A DNA stretch of 64,000 nucleotides from CALDOK01 sp964481655 (GTDB lineage: Bacteria > Myxococcota_A > UBA796 > JAFGLY01): positions 62,001 to 126,000 of the forward strand of contig CAYZVO010000001.1 in NCBI GenBank assembly GCA_964481655.1. The letters run 5' to 3'. This document shows, in pieces, positions 18,497 to 26,885 of this stretch (within the stretch, counting starts at the first letter, position 1; each line of letters begins with the position of its first letter). Below the pieces are notes generated by a model. The model saw only the letters and a program-made list of their open reading frames with translations, was not told where the DNA came from and searched no databases. The translations under genes and the position numbers were made by a program.

Positions 18497-18988
18497 ATGC
18501 GTCTCACCGCCCCTCTCGTGTATTCACTGCTGTTGGTCATCGGTTGCGGCGAGCCCGACACCAAGGACTCGGACACCGGGGCCGCCGCGGTCTCCCGCGA
18601 CGGCGACTACACCGGCACCATGGCCCTGGCCATGTCCGGCGGCGGGGGCGAGGGCGACTGCGAGGTCGAGCTGACCCTCGGTGTGCTCGAGGGCGGTGAG
18701 CCGGCGGTGAGCGGCGGCAGCTGCTGCGCCGTCCAGGGCTTGAGCTCCCACGGCGACGTGGACATCTGCCTGCAGTTCGCGGGCAGCATCGACGCCGACG
18801 GCGCCATCACCGGCTTCCTGATCGCCACCGAGCAGGGGTCGGACTCCGAGCCCAATGGCAGCTGGGAGGGTTCCGTCTCCGACGCCGGTTCGCTGCAGGC
18901 GACGGGCGACGGCGAGATGCCCCACGAGATCGGCTCCACCAGCTTCACCCTCGACTACTCCATCACCGTCGCGCTCGATCGAGAGTAG
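18497..18988 (+). CDS. Small lipoprotein of unknown function
   Basis: A 163-residue protein with a lipoprotein signal (MRLTAPLVYSLLLVIGCGEPD). The mature part is acidic and strand-rich, with a Gly-rich stretch (SGGGGEGD) and an adjacent Cys pair (SGGSCCAVQG). The alternating pattern (DGDYTGTMALAMSG ... FTLDYSITVALD) suggests a small beta-sandwich. No family recognised. It precedes the sensor kinase gene by 6 bases, so it may supply an extracytoplasmic partner, although the kinase itself has no obvious membrane segment. Confidence 0.7.
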   Translation: MRLTAPLVYSLLLVIGCGEPDTKDSDTGAAAVSRDGDYTGTMALAMSGGGGEGDCEVELTLGVLEGGEPAVSGGSCCAVQGLSSHGDVDICLQFAGSIDADGAITGFLIATEQGSDSEPNGSWEGSVSDAGSLQATGDGEMPHEIGSTSFTLDYSITVALDRE

Positions 18989-18994
18989 GCGCGC

Positions 18995-20101
18995 ATGAGC
19001 TCCCACGACGTGCGGGCAGCTCGGCGGGCGCTGCGGGAGTCCGAGCGGGCCCACTCCACCCTGCTGGCCAACCTCCCCGGCGTCGCCTATCGCTGCCTCA
19101 ACCAGCCGGGCTGGCCCATGCAGTTCCTGAGCCAGGGCTGCCTCGAGGTCACCGGCTACACCCCCGAGGCGCTGATGATCGGGGGCGAGAAGGACTTCGG
19201 CGACATCCTCCACCCCGAGGATCGCGCGCGGGTCTGGGACGAGGTCCAGCAGGCCATCAACGCCGGCCAGCCCTTCACACTCCAGTACCGCATCCACACC
19301 GCCGACGGCGGGGAACGGGTGGTCTGGGAGCGCGGCCGCGCGGTGTACGACGAGCTGGATCGACTGGTCTCCCTCGAGGGCTTCATCCAGGACATCACCG
19401 AGCGCGTGGAGCTCGAGGCCCGGATGCTCGAGGCCCAGAAGCTCGAGGCCGTCGGGCAGCTGGCCGGGGGCGTGGTCCACGACATCAACAACATGCTGAT
19501 GGTGATCCGCGCGTTCATGGATGCGGCCCCATCGCCTGGCGAAGGAGCCACCCACGAGTGGCGCGAGCCAGCCCTGCAGGCGGTCGATCGGGGCACCGCG
19601 CTGACCCGCCAGCTGCTCACCATCGCCCGCCAGCAGCCCAGTGAGCGCAGCGAGCTGGAGCTCGGCGCCCTGATCGACGGCTTCGTCGCGCTCGTCGGCC
19701 CGTTGTTGGGCAAGGCTGTGCAGCTGGAGCTGGTGCGTGCCCCGGAGCCGCTGTGGGTCCAGGGCGACCGGATCCAGCTCGAGCAGGTGCTGATGAACCT
19801 GGCCATCAACGCCCGGGACGCCATGCCCGACGGCGGTCGCCTGGTGATCCGCGCCCGCGCCGACGCCGAGGCGGCGCTGGCCATCGTCGAGGTGGAGGAC
19901 GACGGCGCGGGCATCGATCCGGCGCTGCAGGACCGGGTGTTCACGCCCTACTTCACGACCAAGGCGCCCGAGCGCGGGACCGGCCTGGGGCTGTTCACGG
20001 TGAAGAGCATCGTGCAGCAGCACGGGGGCGTGGTCGATCTGGTCTCCGCGCCGGGTCGCGGCTGCTGCTTCTCCATCCAGCTGCCGATGGTGCGTCGCTA
20101 G
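18995..20101 (+). CDS. Soluble PAS-domain sensor histidine kinase
   Basis: A 368-residue kinase without transmembrane segments. One PAS domain spans about 20-140 (ANLPGVAYRC, FLSQGCLEVTGYTPEAL, QDITERVELEARM). The dimerisation/phosphoacceptor box is QLAGGVVHDINNMLMVI with His162. The ATPase domain has the N box NLAINARDAMPDGG, G1 DDGAGID, an F box (VFTPYFTTK) and G2 GTGLGL. There is no receiver domain and no response regulator next to it, so its partner is elsewhere. Confidence 0.93.
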   Translation: MSSHDVRAARRALRESERAHSTLLANLPGVAYRCLNQPGWPMQFLSQGCLEVTGYTPEALMIGGEKDFGDILHPEDRARVWDEVQQAINAGQPFTLQYRIHTADGGERVVWERGRAVYDELDRLVSLEGFIQDITERVELEARMLEAQKLEAVGQLAGGVVHDINNMLMVIRAFMDAAPSPGEGATHEWREPALQAVDRGTALTRQLLTIARQQPSERSELELGALIDGFVALVGPLLGKAVQLELVRAPEPLWVQGDRIQLEQVLMNLAINARDAMPDGGRLVIRARADAEAALAIVEVEDDGAGIDPALQDRVFTPYFTTKAPERGTGLGLFTVKSIVQQHGGVVDLVSAPGRGCCFSIQLPMVRR

Positions 20102-20163
20102 GCTGGCTCCCGGCCCCGCCCCGGGGTTAGGCCCACGCCCTTCCCTCATCCCTGGAGGAACCC

Positions 20164-21228
20164 GTGGAGTTCTGGAACACCATGGTCTTCGAGAACGAGG
20201 CCTGGCGCTGGCTGGCCTACCTGGGCATCACCATCCTGGCGCTGATGCTCTCGCGCGTGATCTTCTACTTCCTGCGACGCATCGTGCAGGCGTTCACCAA
20301 GAAGACCGAGACCCAGGTCGACGACCTGGTCCTCGACGCGGTGGAGCGGCCCACCATCCTGGCCCTGGTGGCCTCGTCCCTGTACTTCGGGCTGTTCCTC
20401 ATCCGGCACGGCGAGGGCTTCCTGGCCACCACGCCCCTGGTGCTGGGCATCTACGGCTTCGTGGTCACCGTCCTGGTCACCTACGTGCTGGCCCGCCTGT
20501 ACGGCGAGCTGCTCGAGTACTACCTGCGGCCCATCGTCGAGAAGACCGAGACCAAGCTCGACGATCAGCTCCTGCCCATCGGCGTCAAGGGCGGCCGCCT
20601 GGCCATCTGGGCCGTGGGCCTGATGATCGCGTTCTCGAACGCCGGGGTCGACGTCAACTCCCTGATCGCCGGCCTCGGCATCGGCGGCCTGGCCTTCGCC
20701 ATGGCGGCCAAGGACACGGTGGCCAACGTCTTCGGCGGCGCCAGCATCTTCGCGGACAAGCCCTTCCAGATCGGCGACGTCATCACCGTCGGCGGCTCCA
20801 CCGGCACCGTCGAGGAGATCGGCGTGCGCACCACCCGCATCCGCACCTACGACGACACCATCTTCATCCTGCCCAACGCCCAGGTGGCCGACAGCCCCCT
20901 CGAGAACGTCAGCGCGCGGCGCAAGCGCAAGCGGGTGATGTCCATCGGCCTGACCTACGACCACAGCCACACCCAGATGGTGCGGGCCAAGGAGCTGCTG
21001 GGGGAGATCCTCGCGGAGACCGAGGGCCTCGAGCCCGAGCCCGCCATCCGCTTCGACGACTTCGGCGACTCGGCCCTGCTGCTCACCGTGATCTTCTGGG
21101 TCAGCGATCCCGGCGACTACTTCGCCAGGGTCGACGAGGTGAACATGAAGGTGCTCGAGCGCTTCGGGGCCGAAGGCTTCGACATGGCGTTCCCCAGTCA
21201 GACGGTCTACGTCAAGGGTGACGCCTAG
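20164..21228 (+). CDS. MscS-family mechanosensitive channel
   Basis: The start is GTG 20164 behind GGAGG; 354 residues. Membrane segments lie near residues 16-38, 58-78, 92-118 and 146-185. The last one is the MscS TM3 pore helix, rich in Gly/Ala (GLGIGGLAFAMAAKDTVANVFGG). It is followed by the beta-domain start (IFADKPFQIGDVITVGGSTGTVEEIGVRTTRIRTYDD) and a C-terminal alpha/beta region. It should open on membrane tension to release solutes during hypo-osmotic shock. It is longer than E. coli MscS (286) because of an extra N-terminal helix pair. A small protein of unknown function follows after 12 bases. Confidence 0.93.
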   Translation: MEFWNTMVFENEAWRWLAYLGITILALMLSRVIFYFLRRIVQAFTKKTETQVDDLVLDAVERPTILALVASSLYFGLFLIRHGEGFLATTPLVLGIYGFVVTVLVTYVLARLYGELLEYYLRPIVEKTETKLDDQLLPIGVKGGRLAIWAVGLMIAFSNAGVDVNSLIAGLGIGGLAFAMAAKDTVANVFGGASIFADKPFQIGDVITVGGSTGTVEEIGVRTTRIRTYDDTIFILPNAQVADSPLENVSARRKRKRVMSIGLTYDHSHTQMVRAKELLGEILAETEGLEPEPAIRFDDFGDSALLLTVIFWVSDPGDYFARVDEVNMKVLERFGAEGFDMAFPSQTVYVKGDA

Positions 21229-21240
21229 CCCAGGACGCCC

Positions 21241-21753
21241 ATGCCCCTCTCCAAGGCCCTCGACGAAGCCCTCGACGCCCACCTCGAGCGCGCCCAGGCC
21301 GCCCGCGACGCTGGCGAGCCCGACCCGGGTCCTCCGGGACAGATCGAGATCGAGGCCGGCGGGGTGACCCTCGAGGCCGATGTGGTCGACTGCGAGCGCA
21401 TCGGCGCGACCGTGGATCGGCTGCGGGTGAGCCGTGACGAGCCGGGCGACGTGGCGGCCCAGGCCGGCGCCATCGCCGGCCGCATGCACGGGCTGGGCGA
21501 GCGGGTCGAGCCCGTCGAGCTGGCCCCCGAGCTGGGCGGTGGGGTGCTGCGCACCGCGCCGGACGACATGGTCGAGGGTCGCTTCTTCGAGATCGGCATC
21601 AGCGACGACGGCCGCCAGGCCGAGCTCGAGCGCTACCAGGTCGGCGAAGACGGTGAGCGCAGCCGCGAGCCCTTCACCGTCACCCGCCGCAGCCTCGGCC
21701 GGGTGGTCGATGGGCTGGCCGAGGGGTTGGAGGCACAGGGCGACGAGTCCTGA
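21241..21753 (+). CDS. Small cytosolic protein of unknown function
   Basis: A 170-residue soluble, acidic protein with no signal peptide and no recognised family. It has an N-terminal helix (SKALDEALDAHLERAQAARDAG), a strand-rich core (IEIEAGGVTLEADVVDC) and a C-terminal helix (SLGRVVDGLAEGLEAQG). Because it starts 12 bases after the MscS gene, it may be co-expressed with it. Confidence 0.65.
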   Translation: MPLSKALDEALDAHLERAQAARDAGEPDPGPPGQIEIEAGGVTLEADVVDCERIGATVDRLRVSRDEPGDVAAQAGAIAGRMHGLGERVEPVELAPELGGGVLRTAPDDMVEGRFFEIGISDDGRQAELERYQVGEDGERSREPFTVTRRSLGRVVDGLAEGLEAQGDES

Positions 21754-21810
21754 CCCATCCCTGGCAGCGCCCGCGGCGGGTGCGAGGTACAGCGAGCATG
21801 GAGGCCCTCC

Positions 21811-24336
21811 ATGAAGCCTGTGCGCGCGCTCCTCTTCCCGGCCCTGCTGCTGCTGTCCGCCTGCGACGGCTGCGGCGGTGACGGGCCCGGTCCCGACCCC
21901 GACGACACCCAGCCCACCACCGACGACACCGGCCCGCCGCCGGACGCGTGCGACGATCACGCCGGGGAGGTGCTCTGCCTGGACGGCGAGGAGCTGGTCT
22001 GCGACGATCAGGGCGACATCGTCTCCCAGGCCGAGTGCGTCGAGGCCGTCTGCGAAGACGGCGAGGGCTGCGTGGCCTGCACGGCGGAGCTGACCGACGC
22101 CTTCGTGCTCGACGAGGACGAGGACAGCGTGGGGGTGGTGCTGGTGGCCCACGGGCTCGGACCCGATGCGCCGTTCTTCCAGCAGAAGATGATGTCCCGG
22201 GCGATCACCGTGACCGCGGAGGCCGGCGCGGTGGAGCTGAGCCTGGACGGTGACGGGGTGTCGCTGTTCGATCCCGATGGCCAGCTCACGGATGGTGTCC
22301 TGAATCTCGCGCCGGGGGTCCTCCCGGCAGAGGTCTATGTGGTCGGTGAGACCGCGGGGGCCGAGGGCCTGCTCACGCTGGCCCACACCGTGGACGGATG
22401 CGAGGCCATCGGCGACAGCCTGCGCCTGCGGGTGGCGTCTCTCCCCGGCCTGGCCGGCGGTGCGCTGGACGCCTTCCCCTGGGTCTCCTTCCACCAAGTG
22501 TTCGAGACCGACCACCCGGTGATGGCCGCGGTGGACCCGGGTCGCCTGCCCGATCGCATCGGCCTCGAGGCCGACGTGTACGTGGTGGAGCACAAGAGCC
22601 CCGACCGCTGGGGTGCCGAGCCTGATCTGGTGGACGTCTCGGGGGGCGTCGAGACCTTGCTGGTGCCCGAGCTGACCATCGACGGCAGCCAGGTGCTCGC
22701 CTGGGCCGCCCCCGACGACCCCGGCACGGCGCTGACCCAGGGCTACGACCTGGTGCTGGACTTCGACGGCGACGGCGAGCTGAGTCCCGGGGACCTCATC
22801 GACGGGTTGTCCGAGGACACCGCCGGGTTCACCGTCTTCGGCGATCTCACCGCGAGCGGACCCCACGCCGTGGAGACCCTGCAGTACTCCGGCGGCAGCT
22901 GGAAGGGGCAGCGGACCTACCACCCCGCCGACATCGCCAGCCTGGGGCAGCTGCCCGTGGTGGTCATCAGCCACGGCAACGGCCACGACTACACCTGGTA
23001 CGACTTCCTGGGCGAGCACCTGGCCAGCTGGGGCTACGTCGTGATGTCCCACCAGAACAACACCGGCCCGGGCATCGAGACCGCCAGCACCACCACCTTG
23101 AGCAACACCGACTACCTGCTGGGCAACCTCGACAGCATCGGCGGTGGCGTGCTCCAGGGCCACATCGATGGGGCCGCCATCGTCTGGATCGGCCACTCCC
23201 GGGGTGGCGAGGGCGTGGTGCGGGCCTACGACCGCATCGCCGACGGCGACTACACACCGCTGAACTACGTGCTCGGGGACATCGTGCTGGTCTCGAGCAT
23301 CGCCCCCACCGTGTTCAACTCGGTCACCGCCAGCGACCCCCACGACGTGCCCTACCACCTGCTGGCGGGGGCGGCGGACGGCGACGTCAACGGCGCGCCG
23401 GACTGCACCCAGTGCCAGTTCTTCCGCATCGCCGCGGCGGCCCGCGGGCCCCTGCAGATCACCTACGTCCAGGGCGCGGGTCACAACGACTTCAACTGCT
23501 GCGGCTTCGACGACGCCACGGGCCCCGCCCAGATCGGCCGCGCGGAAGCCCAGCAGCTGTCCAAGGCCTACTACCTGGCGCTGCTGCGCTGGTACCTGGA
23601 CGATCTGGCTCCGGCCGCGGAGTACTTCCAGCGGCTCTACGACGATCTGCGACCCTCGGCGCTGGCGCCAAGCACGGTGCTGGCCAACGTCTACCGGCCG
23701 GCGTTGGCGTCCGACCGGCTGGCCCTCGACAACTTCCAGCAGGCTCCGCCGGTGGAGATCTCGTCCTCGGGCGGTGCCGTCACCATCGACGCCAGCGACC
23801 CGGACGAGGACATCCTGCAGGACGGCGACAGCCGCTTCGGGTGGTCCGCGGGCGACACCATGAACGGCATGACCTGGGCCGACGACCCCCTCGACTCCGA
23901 CCGCGGCCTGGTGCTGGGCTGGAGCGCCGGCGACGAGGCCTCCGTCAGCTGGGAGGTCCCCGCGGGCGAGGGTGACTGGTCCGCCTGGAGCGTCTTGAGC
24001 TTCAGGGCCTGTCAGGTCACCCGGCACCCCGACACCGTCGCCCTGGGGGTCCCGCTGGACTTCACCGTGACCCTCGTGGACGGTTCCGGGGCCGAGAGCG
24101 GGGTGTCCTTCGCCAGCCTGGGTGGCCTCAACCAGCCCTATCAGCGCACCAGCTCGGGCCAGGGCAGCGGCTGGGCCAACGAGTTCGAGACCGTCCGCAT
24201 CCCGCTGCACGCCTTCGACGCCGAAGGCACCGCCATCGACATCAGCGACATCGCCGCTGTGCGCTTCGACCTGGGAGGCCCCCACGGCTCGGTGCAGGGT
24301 CGCATCGGCGTGGACGACCTGGAGGTGCTGCCGTGA
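21811..24336 (+). CDS. Exported alpha/beta-hydrolase lipoprotein
   Basis: An 841-residue lipoprotein (LLLLSACDGCGG) with an acidic D-D-T-x-P linker and a Cys-containing segment (CLDGEELVCDDQGD). The hydrolase core is central: LPVVVISHGNGHDYTW gives the oxyanion region, and WIGHSRGGEGVVRAY carries the nucleophile Ser. FVQGAGHNDF-like sequence (YVQGAGHNDFNCCGF) supplies the likely catalytic His. The fold resembles chlorophyllase/PAF-acetylhydrolase-like esterases. The C-terminal ~200 residues look like a beta-sandwich (VSWEVPAGEGDWSAWSVLSFRA, IRIPLHAFDA-like) such as a carbohydrate-binding module. A 4-base GTGA overlap joins it to the next gene. Confidence 0.83.
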   Translation: MKPVRALLFPALLLLSACDGCGGDGPGPDPDDTQPTTDDTGPPPDACDDHAGEVLCLDGEELVCDDQGDIVSQAECVEAVCEDGEGCVACTAELTDAFVLDEDEDSVGVVLVAHGLGPDAPFFQQKMMSRAITVTAEAGAVELSLDGDGVSLFDPDGQLTDGVLNLAPGVLPAEVYVVGETAGAEGLLTLAHTVDGCEAIGDSLRLRVASLPGLAGGALDAFPWVSFHQVFETDHPVMAAVDPGRLPDRIGLEADVYVVEHKSPDRWGAEPDLVDVSGGVETLLVPELTIDGSQVLAWAAPDDPGTALTQGYDLVLDFDGDGELSPGDLIDGLSEDTAGFTVFGDLTASGPHAVETLQYSGGSWKGQRTYHPADIASLGQLPVVVISHGNGHDYTWYDFLGEHLASWGYVVMSHQNNTGPGIETASTTTLSNTDYLLGNLDSIGGGVLQGHIDGAAIVWIGHSRGGEGVVRAYDRIADGDYTPLNYVLGDIVLVSSIAPTVFNSVTASDPHDVPYHLLAGAADGDVNGAPDCTQCQFFRIAAAARGPLQITYVQGAGHNDFNCCGFDDATGPAQIGRAEAQQLSKAYYLALLRWYLDDLAPAAEYFQRLYDDLRPSALAPSTVLANVYRPALASDRLALDNFQQAPPVEISSSGGAVTIDASDPDEDILQDGDSRFGWSAGDTMNGMTWADDPLDSDRGLVLGWSAGDEASVSWEVPAGEGDWSAWSVLSFRACQVTRHPDTVALGVPLDFTVTLVDGSGAESGVSFASLGGLNQPYQRTSSGQGSGWANEFETVRIPLHAFDAEGTAIDISDIAAVRFDLGGPHGSVQGRIGVDDLEVLP

Positions 24337-24947
24337 GCTTCGCTCCCCTGATCTTCGCCCTCGCCCTGGCTGGCGCCCCGGCGGTGGTGGCCCAGCAGGC
24401 CCCGCCCGCGGTCGACGCTGCAGTGCTGCCCCTGCCCACCGATGAGCTCGTCGCGGTGCGGGAGTTCAGCCTCGACGAGCCCCGGGCCTACCACTGGATG
24501 AAGGACCACCCTCCCATCCGCGAGGGCCTGCTGTTGGCCATCGACGCCGAGCCCGCGCTCTGCCTGTCCCGTCAGGTGGCCGAGCCGGTGATCTACCTGG
24601 GCGGCGTGCCCGCCGAGCGCCTCGCCGCGGACTGGGAGCGCGGGCGCCTGCTGTTGTTGGTCCCGGGCGCGCCGGATCTGGCGGCGCTGCCGCTGCACTT
24701 CGGCACGCCGGTGTTGCCCGAGCGGATCGACCTCGCCCATGGGGAGGCCGCGCTGGCGGCGGCGAGGGCCGCTGGGCTCCAGCCCTTCACCCCCCAGCAG
24801 CTGGACGCGGCCCGTGCCGCGGGCGGCGATCCGTTGGCATTGGTGGATGAGCGGGGCCTCGAGCGAGCCGTCGCCGACTGGATCGACGCCTGGGCCCCCG
24901 CCGAGGCCGACCGCGCCGACGGACTGCGCGCCCCCGACGTGGAGTGA
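24333..24947 (+). CDS. Secreted protein of unknown function
   Basis: A 204-residue protein starting at GTG 24333 within the stop of the hydrolase gene. A signal peptide (MSFAPLIFALALAGAPAVVA) is clear. The mature chain is Ala/Leu/Glu-rich, with predicted helices in its C-terminal half (ALAAARAAGLQPFTPQQLDAARAAGG). No family recognised. Translational coupling with the exported hydrolase suggests the two act together outside the cytoplasm. Confidence 0.7.
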   Translation: MSFAPLIFALALAGAPAVVAQQAPPAVDAAVLPLPTDELVAVREFSLDEPRAYHWMKDHPPIREGLLLAIDAEPALCLSRQVAEPVIYLGGVPAERLAADWERGRLLLLVPGAPDLAALPLHFGTPVLPERIDLAHGEAALAAARAAGLQPFTPQQLDAARAAGGDPLALVDERGLERAVADWIDAWAPAEADRADGLRAPDVE

Positions 24948-24949
24948 TC

Positions 24950-25423
24950 ATGTCGGAGGCGAAGCACGGCCGCTACGGTCGCATCCGAGCCCAACTGATC
25001 GAGCTGCTCGGTGGGAGCCCCGACCCCACCGCGCGCATGGCCACCATCGCAGCGCTGTTGCACCATAAGCAACCTCGATACAGCTGGACCGGATTCTATC
25101 GATTGATAGATAACGGGAGTCTCATCGTGGGCCCTTACCAGGGCCCGGTGGCCTGTCAGATCCTCCCCGCGGGCGTGGGCGTCTGCCAGGCCGCGGTCTC
25201 GAGGGGAGAGACCGTGGTCGTCGCCGACGTGCACGCCTTCCCGGGTCACATCGCCTGTGACCCGCGCTCCCAGTCCGAGATCGTCGTGCCCGTGCGGGAC
25301 AGCTCGGGCGCCATCGTCGCGGTGCTGGACGTGGACTCCACCAAGCCCGGCAGCTTCGACACCGTGGACGCCGAGCACCTCGGGGTGATCGCGGGCTGGG
25401 TGTATGGCGAGGCGATTCGCTGA
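24950..25423 (+). CDS. GAF-domain free methionine-R-sulfoxide reductase (fRMsr-like)
   Basis: The start is ATG 24950, since GGAG lies five bases upstream; a GTG six bases earlier would have no such site. The 157-residue GAF-domain protein has the fRMsr signature: WTGFYR, GPYQGPVACQILPAGVGVCQAAV, VADVHAFPGHIACD and SEIVVPV. The three cysteines used by E. coli YebR/fRMsr are present (VAC, GVC, IAC). The enzyme reduces free L-methionine-R-sulfoxide with thioredoxin, a cytosolic oxidative-damage repair role. A downstream ASST-like lipoprotein follows. Confidence 0.93.
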   Translation: MSEAKHGRYGRIRAQLIELLGGSPDPTARMATIAALLHHKQPRYSWTGFYRLIDNGSLIVGPYQGPVACQILPAGVGVCQAAVSRGETVVVADVHAFPGHIACDPRSQSEIVVPVRDSSGAIVAVLDVDSTKPGSFDTVDAEHLGVIAGWVYGEAIR

Positions 25424-25487
25424 TCTGATTCTTGCGGGTTCGACACTATGGGCTCTCGGGCGTCTCGATCGTCCCGGAGGCCTGCTC

Positions 25488-26876
25488 TTGCTGTCCACAT
25501 CCGCGCTCTGGATCCTGCTGCCCTTGCTGGGCGCCTGCGCGCCCGGCGCCTCGGCGCTGTCGGTGGAGCAGGACCCGGAGGTCGCCACGGTGCTGCGGGT
25601 GTCGTGGAGCACCGAGGCCCCCGGCAGCTCCTGGGTCGAGTTCGGGCTGGATGGTGAGGCCTCCCAGAGCACCCCGGTGAGCGCGACGACCGCCGTGGAC
25701 CACGCCCACACCCTGCTGGGCCTGCCTCCCTACGAGGATCTCTGGATCCGCGCGATCACCGAGACCGAGGGGGAGCGCCACGTGGTCGAGGGCCGCGCCG
25801 CGACCGGAGCGCTGCCGGCCGTGCTGCCAGAGCTGGCGGTCACGGTGTACGAGCCCGCGCTGGCAAGCCCGGAGCCCTACGCGGTCGGGACCATGCTCGG
25901 CGAGGATGTCGGCGCCGCGGGGGTCTACGCGCTGGATCGCGAAGGTCGCTGCCTCTGGTACCACCAGGATCCCGAGGGCAGCATCCCCCTGGAGCTGGTG
26001 TCCACGGCGGGAGGCGTGGTCTACAACCGCTTCGGTGATGATCCCGAGGTCGATGAGAGCGTGGTGCGGCGGGCCTCCTACGATGGTGTGCTGGACGAGG
26101 TCGTTCCGACCGCGGCTGGACACCACGCCTTCACCCGCTTCCCGGATGGGAGCCTGGCCTGGCTGGCCATCGACGTACGGGCTTGGTGGTCGGAGGACGC
26201 GCAGGCCGAGATCTCGGTGGTGGGTGACGCGGTGGTCCTGCGCAGCCCCGACGGTGTCGAGCGGACCATCTTCTCCACCTGGGACTGGGTGGAACCCGAA
26301 CCGTCATCCCTGTGGGACGACGCGTTCTACCCCCAGGGTGCCGACTGGTCCCACGGCAACGGCCTGCACTACGACGAAGATCGGGACCTGCTGGTGTTGT
26401 CGTTGCGGAACCTCAACACGGTCCTCGAGCTGGCGCTGGACGAGGACCGCACCGACGCCTGGCCGGTGCGGCAGCTGGGGCTCGAGGGCGGTGCACGCTT
26501 CGTCTCGGACGATCGGCTCTACCAGGCCTCCTCCGACGAGGCGTTCCGGATGCAGCACGACCCCACCTTCACCGCCGCGGGGACCCTGCTGTTGACCACG
26601 GTGCTGGACGCGCGCACGCAGGTGGCCGAATACAGCCTCGACGATGACGGCCACAAGCTGCGCCTGGGTCGTACCCACGGCCGTGATGAGGAGCTGCTCA
26701 GCTCGGCCATGGGCATGGCCCGTGAGCTCGCCAACGGCAACTGGCTGGTGAGCTTCGGCACCTCGGGTCTGGTCCAGGAGGTCACGCCCTCGGGGGTGAT
26801 CGCCTGGGAGTTGAGGGCGTCTGCGGGCTGCGCCCTGGGAGACGTGCAGCTCTTCGACGGGTTCTACGCGCTCTGA
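25488..26876 (+). CDS. Arylsulfotransferase-like (ASST) lipoprotein
   Basis: I chose TTG 25488, preceded by GGAGG at 25476-25480, which gives a lipoprotein leader ending LLPLLGAC; an ATG at 25404 would overlap the GAF gene and give an oddly long leader. About 462 residues. An N-terminal fibronectin-like segment (SWVEFGLDGEA, AHTLLGLPPYEDLWIR) precedes a beta-propeller. The propeller contains HHAFTRFPDG, DWSHGNGLHYDEDRDLLVLSLRNLN and ANGNWLVSFG, the pattern of arylsulfate sulfotransferases (PF05935/PF14269 type). The His in WSHGN is in the expected place. Many relatives have unknown substrates, so sulfotransfer is a family-based guess. Confidence 0.8.
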   Translation: MLSTSALWILLPLLGACAPGASALSVEQDPEVATVLRVSWSTEAPGSSWVEFGLDGEASQSTPVSATTAVDHAHTLLGLPPYEDLWIRAITETEGERHVVEGRAATGALPAVLPELAVTVYEPALASPEPYAVGTMLGEDVGAAGVYALDREGRCLWYHQDPEGSIPLELVSTAGGVVYNRFGDDPEVDESVVRRASYDGVLDEVVPTAAGHHAFTRFPDGSLAWLAIDVRAWWSEDAQAEISVVGDAVVLRSPDGVERTIFSTWDWVEPEPSSLWDDAFYPQGADWSHGNGLHYDEDRDLLVLSLRNLNTVLELALDEDRTDAWPVRQLGLEGGARFVSDDRLYQASSDEAFRMQHDPTFTAAGTLLLTTVLDARTQVAEYSLDDDGHKLRLGRTHGRDEELLSSAMGMARELANGNWLVSFGTSGLVQEVTPSGVIAWELRASAGCALGDVQLFDGFYAL

Positions 26877-26885
26877 TCCCGGACG

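Noticed and set aside
20146..24285. A very long open frame on the minus strand
   Set aside because: It lies antisense to the MscS, hypothetical and hydrolase genes, has low-complexity Gly/Val/Leu/His/Gln composition and no motif; typical of GC-rich shadow frames.
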